Assembly (NCBI GenBank): GCA_028095005.1
Contig: CM051460.1
Span: 161,877,461-161,941,460, forward strand
Direction of reading: 5' to 3'
Source: Rhynchospora pubera
Taxonomy: Eukaryota > Streptophyta > Magnoliopsida > Poales > Cyperaceae
DNA: 64,000 nt
Shown: positions 47,099 to 57,313 of the stretch, piece after piece
Position numbering within the stretch: position 1 is the stretch's first letter
Layout of the letters: each line of letters starts with the position of its first letter
The notes under the pieces: model-generated
Told to the model about the DNA's origin: nothing
Seen by the model: only the letters and a program-made list of their open reading frames with translations
Databases searched by the model: none
Made by a program: the position numbers and the translations under genes

Positions 47099-48723
47099 GC
47101 AGTTCTTATATGTTCTATATATTTTTCCTCAAATTACTAAAATTAAATTTTAATATAATTTGTCAGCACACGGGAAAACATATTAAAATTAAAAAATTAG
47201 CATGTATCTTATTTTCTCCGATTTTAAGGCACCATCTGCTTCCCAGGCTCAATTAGAAGCTCAATAGACCCAATAAATATTATATCTCTATGCTGCTCTA
47301 AAATCTGATAATCTAAATCTATTATTTTTTAGTGCTTTAGCTTATGATTCATGCAGCCTACAATATGACAGTAGAATTCTGTGGCCACTTGATGGCAGCA
47401 CATGTGTTTGTCATTGTGTGGTACAACGTCCCAAATTTTCGGAGAAAGAAAGGGAGATGCGGGATTTTTTCTTTCCTAAAATATGATAGTGTCAGAGAAA
47501 TTGTAAGATTTTTTTTGGGATCAATTAATAATGATTTCAAGAAATTTGCATCATGCAATTAGAAGTACTGGTGACTCGAAAGTTAATATTGATTTTTGAT
47601 AGCGCGAAAAGAAAATTTAAAATTTTAACTCTATTTTTTCCAAAAAATCATTTAGTCACTAAAAGTAAATTTTATTTGTATCAGGTCAGTCTTTGAATTA
47701 AAAAATAAAATAAAATTAGTCTTCAAACTTTGAATTAAATAAAAAATATGTTCCTAATTTTTTTATATGCACCGCAATAAAAGTGTGCAAAAGATGTGGA
47801 CAAATAAGTTTCGATGGAATAATTTGTCACATTTTTCTCCACGTAATATGTGTCATATAAATTTTGTATGTCTCAAATTATTTTACACAATTTTAATTTT
47901 TTTAAAAATATTTTTTTCGTTGCTGATCTTTTTTAAAAGTAAAAGTCCCGAGTAGGAGCATCCAATTAAGGAATCAGAAGACAACAACAAAGGTACCAAC
48001 CGGTTCACAGTTCCATACGAGATCTGTATCCTCACGGAAAAGCAGAACAAACAATAATTCATTAACCACGTGTATAACAATTCGGTTCTAAATTTCCGGT
48101 AAACATTTACACATGAATTGATCCGTATAGACCGAAAAATTTAAAAATAATATAATATATTAAAAATAATATCAATATAATAATATTTTTTTAAATAGTA
48201 TCACAAGATCGGAATCTGGGATTCCGACCGCAATTACGGAATTCTAAATTCCGATCTTGTGATTATAAATTTTCCGATCTTGGGATTCCGTAATTGAGGT
48301 CAAATCCAGGATTCCTTAATATTATTTTTAAATTTTTTGGCCGTATAGATTGATATTATCCACAAATAGTCACCAAAAAGTATTAAAAGAAAACAAAAAC
48401 ATTGTCAATTGGAAAAAAAAGGTTCAGCAAAAGTATCCCTTGCTATGAAGATATTTATATTTCATAAAAAATTGAACATGAAAATCAAAATTTAATAAAA
48501 AACATATATTTGTTATATTTTTTTTTTCTTTATAACAAATAAAAAAATTACAAGTGCTTAAAGTTTCCCATGTATGCTCTACTTCCAAAATGAAAAAAAA
48601 ATTTGTAATCAATGTTCTTTTCATTTTAGATGTGAAATCAAAAATTAATATCATTTTCGTCTACGGATTGACATTGATCCAACCAAAGAACAAATCAATC
48701 AATGATATAAGAGGTGGGTACAT
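47099..48723. repeat. Segmental duplication block X, copy 1
   Basis: Near-identical in order to 52762-55345: it starts at AGTTCTTA..TGTTCTATAT, passes GCTCAATAGACCCAATAAATATTATATCTC, then AAGCAGAACAAACAATAATTCATT, then GGTTCAGCAAAAGTATCCCTTGC, and ends in AAGAGGTGGGTACATTTT. No gene is seen. A 210-bp element (48131-48340) is present only in this copy. Confidence 0.9.
48131..48340. mobile_element. Small hAT-like MITE with proven empty site
   Basis: ACCGAAAAATTTAAAAATAATAT at the left and its near-complement at the right enclose a palindrome with GATCGGAATCTGGGATTCCG words. It is flanked by the 8-bp repeat CCGTATAG (48123-48130 and 48341-48348). The duplicated block at 53813-53820 has one CCGTATAG and no insert, which fixes both borders and the 8-bp duplication. 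Confidence 0.88.
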
Positions 48724-48779
48724 TTTCGAGAGACTCTTCAAGAGTACTAACATGTCATCATAACTTTGATAGTCATATT

Positions 48780-49560
48780 TTTTCTTGAAAAACTCTTCAA
48801 GAGTACTAACATGATTTCATCATAATTTCAGGTTATTACTTTAATAACTTCAGGTTATGATAAATGAAATAGAGATAAGTAAATAAATAAAATAAATGAA
48901 AAAAGAGAAAGAAATAATAATAATAATAATTTAGCATTATAATTTCAAGTTATATTTTATTTAATAACTTCTGGTTATTAAATCATTTTGACTGCGCAAT
49001 TTAAATAAATTAATTGAAATAATTTGAAGTTATTTTACATTCAATGACCAATAATAAGTGCTAATATATTTCTTTAATGTTATTTTTTCATCCAATATCC
49101 TATAATAACTTCTGGTTATTTAAAGAATAGAACTTGTGGTTCTTTGATAATAATTTCAACTTTGAATAATAACTTCGAGTTATTAATTTAATAATATTAA
49201 GTGGCATTCCATAACTTACGGTTATATTAAATTTCAAATAGAACTTCATGTTCTAAGCAAAATAAATTGAAAAATTAAGAACTTCAAGTTCTAAACAAAT
49301 TACTACAAGTATCAAGAACTTCAGGTTCTAAATAATTTTAAATGAAATATAAACTTCAGGTTTTAAACAAAAATAAAATCAAGTATTAAGATCTTCGGGT
49401 TCTAAACAAATTATTTATATGATTAAGAACTTCAGATTCTAAATAATTTTAAATCAAATATGAACTTTAGGTTCTTTATGCAATAAGAACTTCGGGTTCT
49501 TGATAAACTTTCAAGTTTGAATAATATCTTCAAGTTAGTATTTTATCATCATTCACTTCA
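48780..49560. repeat. Array of AACTTCAGGTT / GAACTTCAGGTTCT words
   Basis: About twenty degenerate copies of (A/G)AACTTC(A/G/T)GGTTC(T) are spaced irregularly, often 30-60 bp apart, separated by A/T-rich spacers. Copies in the first half tend to read TAACTTCTGGTTAT and those in the second half GAACTTCAGGTTCT. Each word is a partial palindrome. The array lies, in minus orientation, just behind the LTR-like piece at 49700-49990. Confidence 0.75.
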
Positions 49561-49699
49561 GGGAATGATTCTCATAAAATTTAAACAAAAATGTAGCAAT
49601 CAAAAATTCGAATAAAATTGAAATTAATAAATTATATGATATCAATCATACTTTTTACTCACCTTCAAATTTCTTTGGGTAATTTATTCTTACTTACCC

Positions 49700-49990
49700 A
49701 AATACTTTGCAAATTCTTCTAAGCAAATTTGTGCTAATAACATGTTGTAAAATAAGGTGGAAGAAAGAAATAATGAACAATATATCAAGAGTAAGTAAGA
49801 CAATATTCTCAATCACAAATTTCAGAATTTTATTCTCTTATTCCAACCATTCGTACAAATGTACAATGCCTCTATTTATAAGCAAAAAAATGATATCTCA
49901 CATAATGACAATAAATTAGTAGTGGAGATCATGGATATAAATATATAGTGGAGATAAATGATCAGTGGGAATATGAAGATGTACAATAAA
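49700..49990 (-). mobile_element. Possible Copia-type LTR end and primer-binding site
   Basis: On the minus strand there is a promoter box TTATAAATAGAGGC (about 49883-49870). About 120 bp later comes TTTTACAACATGTTATTAGCAC (49755-49734), which resembles the LTR end and half-tRNA-Met primer site (ACAACACGTTATCAGCACGA type) of many plant Copia elements. Downstream on the same strand is the AACTTC word array, in the place of an untranslated leader. No gag or pol follows. The left edge of the LTR is not defined. Confidence 0.4.
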
Positions 49991-50011
49991 CATTTAATTA
50001 TATTTCATAAC

Positions 50012-50400
50012 TGTCGGTGTTTAATTGACGCTATAATCCAATCTAAATGATCCCATTAACGGCTAGCGGAAAAAATTTCTATAAATAGACTCGACGTCCC
50101 TTCGCGATTGTCTTAATTAATATTGTTTACTTATTAGGCAAGCTGTTATGCTCTCTTTCTCCGTTTATTTCTTTTCTAAAATCGTTCATCTTCGCAGTTT
50201 GCAGTTTCCACTTCTCTCTCTCTCGACTGTCTCCACCTCACGCGTTTAGAAAGGAGACCAATAAATCTCTCGCCATTAAAATGGTAATATAACTTCTATA
50301 AACTAGATATATTTCTATCTCTTTATGGAACATTTTTATTTTTTCTGATATCTCAGTTTTCTCAATTGAAGATAAATTAACAGTGATATACATTATGATA
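50012..50400 (+). pseudogene. Partial copy of SAC3-like promoter/5' leader joined to exon-3 end, copy 1
   Basis: CATTAACGGCTAGCGGAAAA, TTATTAGGCAAG and CTCTCTTTCTCC match the region just upstream of the SAC3-like gene (61680-61800). Instead of exon 1 it then passes at about 50248 into TAGAAAGGAGACCAATAAATCTCTCGCCATTAAAATG|GTAATAT, which matches the end of SAC3 exon 3 and its donor (62540-62590). So a deletion has joined leader to exon 3. It keeps a TATA-like TCTATAAATAGAC at about 50080-50092 that the copy at the gene itself has lost. No meaningful protein can be made. Confidence 0.75.
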
Positions 50401-50973
50401 GTTGTGTAAGCCAAAGAAATCTAAAGTGAAATCTAGTTTTGATAAAGTGATTTTGCATCAATTGAAGAGAGATCTGACCTTTGCGAGAAGAAATGTGATT
50501 CTAGGGTTTTTGCAATGTGCGATCAGAGATGAGAGACAAAAATGCCGGAAATAGAAGTGTTTCAAACGCAAGATAGAGAGAGGTGAGAGAAAAATCCATG
50601 TGCTAGCGCCTAACATAAGTTCTCATTTTTGCGATTTTGTAAAAAAAGATGTGTGTCGAGTGGAGGAGGAGAGAAGAAAAGCCAGAATAGGAAAAGCGGT
50701 CAATCGTCAATGAGAAAGGAGGCGATGAAATTAGATCTGCCAATTAAACATATCAGATGAGAGGGGTATTATTTTATGTTGATAAGAGTGTACATAAATA
50801 GCTACTGAGTTACTGTTACAGAAATCGCTAAAAAATTAAAAGCACAAACGAAAATGACTCGCCGTGTCCGGCTATATTTTAATGCATCCACTCTGACTCC
50901 CACGGGTCTTTATTTATAAATACTGATAATATGTATTCTCTAGGATGGCTTAATTAAGCGTAATCTAACCGGA
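50401..50973. other. Gene-free DNA next to the SAC3 fragment
   Basis: Purine-rich stretches (GAGAGAGGTGAGAG at about 50575) but no recognisable coding sequence. 50928-50973 matches 55395-55445 of the second duplicated unit. Confidence 0.35.
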
Positions 50974-51462
50974 GCCGTATCCTCTACTGACCTTTAAAAG
51001 GTCGGCAGAGGGCAGACCTTTTACTAGATCCGTTCAATTCGTATCTAACGCGCGAGAATGAAAAGAAAATAAAACTCTCTCACCCTCTTGCCCGCAACAC
51101 TGCCCGTGTCTCCCCCACCTCCGTATGAAATAAAAAAAAAACGCAATTGAAATGAACCATCATCTAATCGGGTTACCCGTTAAGAATTTTTTACCATTTT
51201 CGTTCACCGGAGCCGTATCCTCTGCGAGCAAAACTAGAACTGCGAAGAGGGGTTTTTTACCGAGCCAGACAGATTTTGGCGGAAATTGAGTGAAAATCGG
51301 AGATGCTCTTTTTTTTACTAGGAAATGGGGACTCGGGCAAGGGCAGAAGTCGAGAGACTGGAATTTTCTTCTTTTTCTGTACACCTCGTTGGATCGTGAT
51401 CCAACGAATGTGGTGAAAGGTCTGCCCTCTGTCGACCTTTAAAGGTCAGCAGAGGATACGAA
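50974..51462. mobile_element. TIR element with GACCTTTAAAGGTC ends
   Basis: Left GTATCCTCTACTGACCTTTAAAAGGTCGGCAGAGGGCAGACCTTT and its complement at 51420-51462 form an inverted repeat of about 45 bp. Each arm contains the small palindrome GACCTTTAAAGGTC. The related sequence at 55395-55475 runs from GCGTAATTCAACC to GAATTAACTATGG without it, so the insertion is younger than the duplication. An internal GGAGCCGTATCCTC (51207) repeats the left border. The target duplication is unclear. Confidence 0.65.
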
Positions 51463-51474
51463 TTGACTGTGGTA

Positions 51475-51715
51475 ATATAATTTACGCATTTAATTGACGC
51501 AATTGATCCTATTAACGGCTATTTACATGATTGTCTGAATTAATTTTGTTTACTTATTAGGCAACAAGCCGTTATGCTCTCTTTCTCCATTTTTAATTTC
51601 GTCTCCGCAGTTTTCACTTCTCTCTCTCGCGTTTCCCCGTCTCTCTTCTTCATTGTTTCTCGTTTTTTCTCTCCTCGAACTCACGACTCCACCTCCGTCA
51701 CCCTTCGTGATTGTC
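51475..51715 (+). pseudogene. Partial copy of SAC3-like promoter/5' leader, copy 2
   Basis: TTTAATTGACGCAATTGATCC, ATTAACGGCTA, then TTTCCCCGTCTCTCTTCTTCATTGTTTCTCG and ACTCACGACTCCACCTCCGTCACCCTTC match the leader right in front of the SAC3 ATG (61797-61875), far more completely than copy 1. It stops at CCTTC, just before the position of the real start codon, and continues directly into a second 5'-leader copy. Confidence 0.8.
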
Positions 51716-52016
51716 TTAATTAATATTGTTTACTTATTAGGCAAGCTGTTCTGCTCTCTTTCTCCGTTTATTTCTTTTCTAAAATCGTTCATCTTCGCAG
51801 TTTGCAGTTTCCACTTCTCTCTTTCTCGACTGTCTCCACCTCTCGCGTTTAGAAAGGAGACCAATAAATCTCTCGCCATTAAAATGGTAATATAACTTCT
51901 ATAAGCTAGATATATTTCTATCTCTTTATGGAACATTTTTTATTTTTTCTGATATCTCAGTTTTCTCAATTGAAGATAAATTCACAGTGATATACATTAT
52001 GATAGTTGTATAAATT
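51708..52016 (+). pseudogene. Leader joined to SAC3 exon-3 end, copy 3
   Basis: Near-identical to 50104-50405: GTGATTGTCTTAATTAATATTG, TTATTAGGCAAGCTGTT, CTCGCGTTTAGAAAGGAGACC, AATAAATCTCTCGCCATTAAAATGG. It carries the same leader-to-exon-3 junction as copy 1, so the deletion happened once and was then duplicated. Confidence 0.8.
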
Positions 52017-52761
52017 GGGACATAAAATATCATATTTACTAAGTTCAAGTTTTAAAGAAACTAACAAATATATGTTTTTGAAATGATAATGTCATGATCT
52101 CCATGTAGAATGCATGACTCGCATAATTGCCAAAAACAAATTTTACATGTACAAGCGTTAAAACCACCGTTCAAAAAGCTAAACAAAAGATAATGATTCA
52201 TACTTGTGAAATAAATACTACCATTATGCTTTGGAGAAACTTGCTCATTACAAAAATAGAGAACAAATGAAAGTAAAGTTATGAATAAATTATGAACGGG
52301 AATATCTATCTTATCAGTTATCAATCAACTTCCTTATTTCATATTGTTTAAATATACGAATGCATCATTGCGACCTTTCCCCCTCTATTTCTAGCAATGA
52401 ACTTTTGACGTGTAAGATATATACTCGAGCGAGAAAATTTTTTTGAACCTTTACAGTTTACAAAATGCACCACCAAAAATCAATGAATTTTTATGATGAG
52501 TGCGGGTTGAAAGGGCGATTGCTAATACTATTTCAATTTTTTTTTTTAATCTCATATCATGACTATGAAAAAAAATCACTGGACTTAGATTGAATTATAT
52601 GTGCCGAAAAATGAACATGCTATTAGTTTAAATCTTAGTTTAGAAGTAGCTATATTTTGAAAATCTTTAGATTAGTCCGGACCGCAAACTCTCTGCTATC
52701 CATCAGCACACGCTTTATTTATTTATTACAAAAAGGAAAATTTTTGAGATATTCCTAATAG
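52017..52761. other. Gene-free DNA between duplicated blocks
   Basis: AT-rich. The minus frame at 52061-52324 is unrecognised. Confidence 0.35.
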
Positions 52762-54134
52762 AAAGTTCTTACTTGTTCTATATGTTTTTCCTCAAATTAC
52801 TAAAATTAATTTTTAATATAATTTTTCAATACATGGGAAAACATATTTAAAATTTAAAAATTAGCACGTAACTGGTTTTCTCCGTTTTTATGGCACCATC
52901 TTCTTCCCAGGCTTAATTAGAAGCTCAATAGACCCAATAAATATTATATCTCCATGCTGCTCTAAAATCTGATCCTCTAAATCTATTTTTTTAATGCTTT
53001 AATTTATGATTCATGCAACCTACATTATGACAGTAGAATTATGTAGCCACTTGATGGCGGCAGCATTTGTGTGATGTCATTGTGTGGTAGTCCCAATTTT
53101 TCGGAGAAAGAAAGGGAGATGCGGGGTTTTTTTTTCATTTCCTAAAATATGATAGTGTCAGAGAAATTGTAAGATTTTTTTGGGATCAATAATGATTTCA
53201 AGAAATTGCATCAGGCAATTTGAAGTACTGGTGACTTTAAAGTTAATATTAATTTTTTATAGTTCGAAAAGAAAAATTTTAATTTAAACTCTAATTTTTT
53301 TTTCAAAAATTCTTTTATCAGGTCAGTCTTTGAATTCAAGAAAATAAATTAGTCTTTAAACTGTGAATTAAATAAAAAATATGTTCCTAATTTTTTATAT
53401 GCACCACAATAAAAGTATGCAAAAGATGTGGACAAATAAGTTTGATGAAATAAGTTGTCACAAATTTTTTTTTTTTGCATCTTATTAATATCTAAATTTC
53501 GACTGTCGTCTAATTTTTCTCCACGTAATATGTGTCATATAAATTTTGTATGTCTCAAATTATTTTACACAATTTTAATATTTGTTAAAAAAAATTTAGT
53601 AGCTGATCTTTTTGAAAAGTATAAAATCCCTAGTAGGAGCATCCAATTAAGGAATCAGAAGACAACCACAGAGGTACCAACCGGTACACCGTACACAGTT
53701 CCATACGAGGCCTGTATCCTCACGGAAAAGCAGAACAAACAATAATTCATTTAATTATTGTGTATAAAGATTTGGTTCTAAATTTCCAGTAAACATTTAC
53801 ACATGATTTGATCCGTATAGATTGCTATTATCCACAAATAGTCAACAAAAAGTATTTTGAAAAAAAAGAAAAACATTTTCAGATGGAAAAAAGGTTCAGC
53901 AAAAGTATCCCTTGCTATGTGAATCACATGCGTCAACAATGACTGAAATAAAAGAGCCGAATGTTATAGCCAATTTTTCAATTAAATGAAATTCCTTGCA
54001 ACCAAATCACTATGCCAACATATACTCGGCTTTTCCTAAGGGCATTCACTCAGAAAGAAAAAAAAAATTTAAATACTCAACGTATACACTATTGAATTAA
54101 GTCAAGACACGAGAGGAAGCGGGCGTCCAACGTG

Positions 54135-54505
54135 GGTAGGGGTGACGACGGTATACTGTTTGCCATTTTCGTGGACGTTCCATCCAAACGGAACGATAAA
54201 CGATATCAAATATCATTTCGTTTCTAGAAATGGAACGGTAAACGGAATGTCAAAATATACCGTTGCTGAAATGGAACGGTAAACGGAATGGTCTATTTTG
54301 CATCCGTTTCGATAAATAGTGCAGTTTTTAGAGTAAAAACACGTGTGTTATGTCCAAATGGAACGAATAATAGAATGAAATGACATTTCGTTTACTGAAA
54401 CGGAACGAAAAACGGAATGTTATGAGCATACCGTTGATGTAACGAAACGGCAAACAGAATGGCCCATTCCGTTGTCGTTTCAAACGTTAAACAGGCCTTG
54501 ACATG
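54135..54505. repeat. hAT-like repeat with GGAACGGTAAACGG words
   Basis: TAGGGGTGACGACGGTA is hAT-end-like and is followed by many GAACGGTAAACGGAAT and AACGGAATGTCAAA words on both strands. This is the same style as 6464-6740. The right end and target duplication could not be fixed. It lies inside a stretch absent from duplication copy 1, consistent with insertion. Confidence 0.45.
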
Positions 54506-54692
54506 TTAAGTACGATTAACGAAGATTTTGAGTTTTTTACTGCAATTAAACTTGGAAAGTATAAACAATTAGTTTGTTTCTTTAACAAGAAAATATACCC
54601 ACCAACGTGTGGGGAAATAAACATTTTGAAAATACATATATTTCATCAAAAATTGAACATGAAAAACAAAATTTAATAAAAAATATCTATTC

Positions 54693-55087
54693 GAGAAAAC
54701 CTATGGTGCATACTAATGTACGGAAGTTTCGGTGCATACTGATCCGAACTCTTGGATCTGCTTCAAAATGACCGATCCAACCATCCAATATGATCTCCCT
54801 ATTGAAATATCCTTGCCGACCAAATTTTACATTTTTTCGATATTTTTAAGTATTTTTTTCGGATTTTTAAAAACTGCTATTTTTGAACGGTTAAAAAAAA
54901 ATTAGATTAGCGATTTTTTAAAATTTGAAAAAAATACTTAAAAATTTCGAAAAAATATAAAATTTGGTTGGTAAGGAGATTATAACAAAAAGATCATATT
55001 GGACGGTTGGATCGGTCATTTTGAAGTAAATCTAAGAAATCGAATTAGTATGCACCGAATATTCCGTACATTAGTATGCACGATAGG

Positions 55088-55094
<7 letters not shown>
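54693..55094. mobile_element. Palindromic MITE (core family A, fourth end type)
   Basis: GAGAAAACCTATGGTGCATAC at the left is mirrored by GTATGCACGATAGGTTTTCTC at the right. The interior carries ACCGATCCAACCATCCAATATG, CCCTATTGAAATATCC and AAATTTTTAAGTATTT, the core also found at 2341, 4530 and 18494. The duplicated block at 48500 lacks the insert. The right side abuts CT and TA repeats. Confidence 0.8.

Positions 55095-55143
<49 letters not shown>
55092..55143. repeat. (CT)n(TA)n compound microsatellite
   Basis: A CT run directly followed by a TA run at the right edge of the MITE. Confidence 0.9.
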
Positions 55144-55144
<1 letters not shown>

Positions 55145-57159
55145 ATTTTCTTTATAACAAACTAAAAAATTACAAGTGCTTAATGGGAACATGTATGCTC
55201 TCCTCCCAAAATGAAAAAAAAAATTGTAATCAATGTTCTTTTCATTTTAGATGTAAAATCAAAAGTTAATATCATTTTCGTTTACGGATTGACATTGATC
55301 CAACCAAAGAACAAATCAATTAATAATATAAGAGGTGGGTACATTTTAGGATTATTGTGTTTATAAGGAAGTAGTAAAGTTACGAGGGTTAATTTTAAAT
55401 AATATGTATTCTCAAGGATTGCTTAATTAAGCGTAATTCAACCAAATCGGGAGAAATGAATTAACTATGGTAATATTATTTTTGTCAAGGTTATTTATTT
55501 GACGTTATCCGACCAAAAAAAATAACGAACAAATAAGTAAGCGGGGTGATAAGGATCATCCGATATTCATCATCCCCATCATTCCCACGCGTTTTTTTTA
55601 TTTTTGGCTCTACGCGTTTTTTATTTCTGAAAATCGTTATGTTTCCCTCCTTGTCGCGTACGCTCGTCCCCCCTCCCACCCCTCCCGCGTACGCTCCCCC
55701 CTCCCCCTCCCCTCACACACACACACTATATATTGATTCTGTCACACCCCGTATCCGAGATACGAGGCGTGAGGCGAGACAGTATCTGATCATCCATCCG
55801 ACGGCCCGTCAACCTACGTCACAACATAAATAAAAGCAAAACGGAGTCAGCTACAAAGCCGAGTAACCAGTTATTTAACGACGCAGCTTCTCTATAACTA
55901 ATTTATATAACCAAAATCAAATGATCGGATTAATCCACACATTAATAACAATGAAATTAAATGTATTTTACAGAGATCAACGGGTCTAGGCTTTCTCAAA
56001 TCAGTTTCTCATATTACTTTCACATTAGCGTGAACTCCTCTCTGGGCGATTCCGCTTCACATTCTATATCACTTTTCCATTTCAAATCAAGTCACATCAG
56101 AGACCCATTGACTCGTAAAATACATCAGTCACAATTCGCATATATCAATTCAATCAAATAAAACAAACGATATTTAAATCAATCAATACAAAAATTAAAC
56201 TATAGAGAAGTCTAATTACCTTATCAGCGATCTGAAAAAAATGAAACGACAATAATCTCGATGTACAACTCGAATTCCAATCGGATGGATGAACTCAAAT
56301 GAGACCTTTCAAAATGGTGATGAATACGAGAAATGAAATAAAAATGGGAATTGGAATTTTATTTCTCGGGTGAGAAATAAGGACGATTAATGAATTTTAC
56401 TAATAGACCAAAGGGTGCGTGGGCTCCCAGCAAAATAAATCGTGCAATTAATTTAAACTGCAACGATTACGGTTACTCGGGAAACAAAATTTAAATCGGT
56501 GAAAACTGAAAACAAATGGGTCTTTGGGTTGCGAGCCAAATGAAAAATCAGAGAACTAATATGGTGTATAACCGACACCAAAAATATTAAATAGGTGGAT
56601 ATCAAGATTAATAATAAATAAAATTAGGAGGAAATTAAGCATATAAAACGGTGGGCATTTAAACACCATATTTTAGAAATTAATGGAGCATGGGCAATCA
56701 TGAAATGTCAATTATAAACATTAAAAAGGCTGCCACATTTAAAAAGAAAAAAGTAATGAGATAATAAACCAAATAGTACATCACCAATGACCTTGAAATT
56801 AACTAGCTATGATTACGCGCTTCGCGCGATAATAGCTTTCTGAAGCTGATTACAAAATACCATAAAAACTGAAAACTTCTTGAAAAATATCATTGTATAA
56901 GTATTCACTGCTAAAAATCAAAGTTTACATACTAAATTAATAAACATCATATGCTAAATAATGAACTGGCATCAACCAGTATTACCCATAAAAACCAAAT
57001 GCAAACTCCCCTAAATTATTATACCTATCATATACTCGTTGAAAGATTCTTAATGATCAGTACTAATAGATAATTTAATCCAATGCCCCTAGAATTTTCA
57101 ACAATTGCATTCTAACAAATCAGCCCATAACAAGAAAAAAAATATGGAGCATGTAATTA

Positions 57160-57313
57160 ATTATTTGGCAGTAAATATAACCTTTCTTCCATCAGATGGT
57201 TTGATATTCTTCATTCTGAATTCTTTCTGTATATGAAACTCAAATGCTTCCATTGGCATGAAAGTAAGTTCCCTTAATAATTCCATAGATAGCTCCTGGT
57301 CTAATTTTGCTCT
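57160..57313 (-). pseudogene. Captured terminal exon fragment in the Helitron
   Basis: The minus strand reads a non-repetitive, protein-like frame (DQELSMELLRELTFMP) to a TAA at about 57160. A second frame after an AG acceptor gives RPGAIYGIIKGTYFHANGSI and a stop. Which frame was coding is unclear, and the donor gene is not recognised. Composition differs from the flanks. Confidence 0.3.

Larger units (their letters stand above)
52762..55345. repeat. Segmental duplication block X, copy 2
   Basis: Same order of sequence as 47099-48723, but enlarged by two insertions absent from copy 1: about 53920-54625 (after CCCTTGCTATG) and the MITE at 54693-55094. The two copies are about 5.66 kb apart and in the same orientation, so this is a tandem duplication with later insertions. 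Confidence 0.9.

Noticed and set aside
48780..49560. CRISPR-like array
   Set aside because: The words are degenerate, with irregular AT-rich spacers, and there are no cas genes. This is a plant nuclear genome.
55546..55833. Open frame with PPTPPAYAPPSPSPHTHT
   Set aside because: It translates the C-rich arm of the palindromic element and then the LTR-like start. The proline run is from simple sequence.
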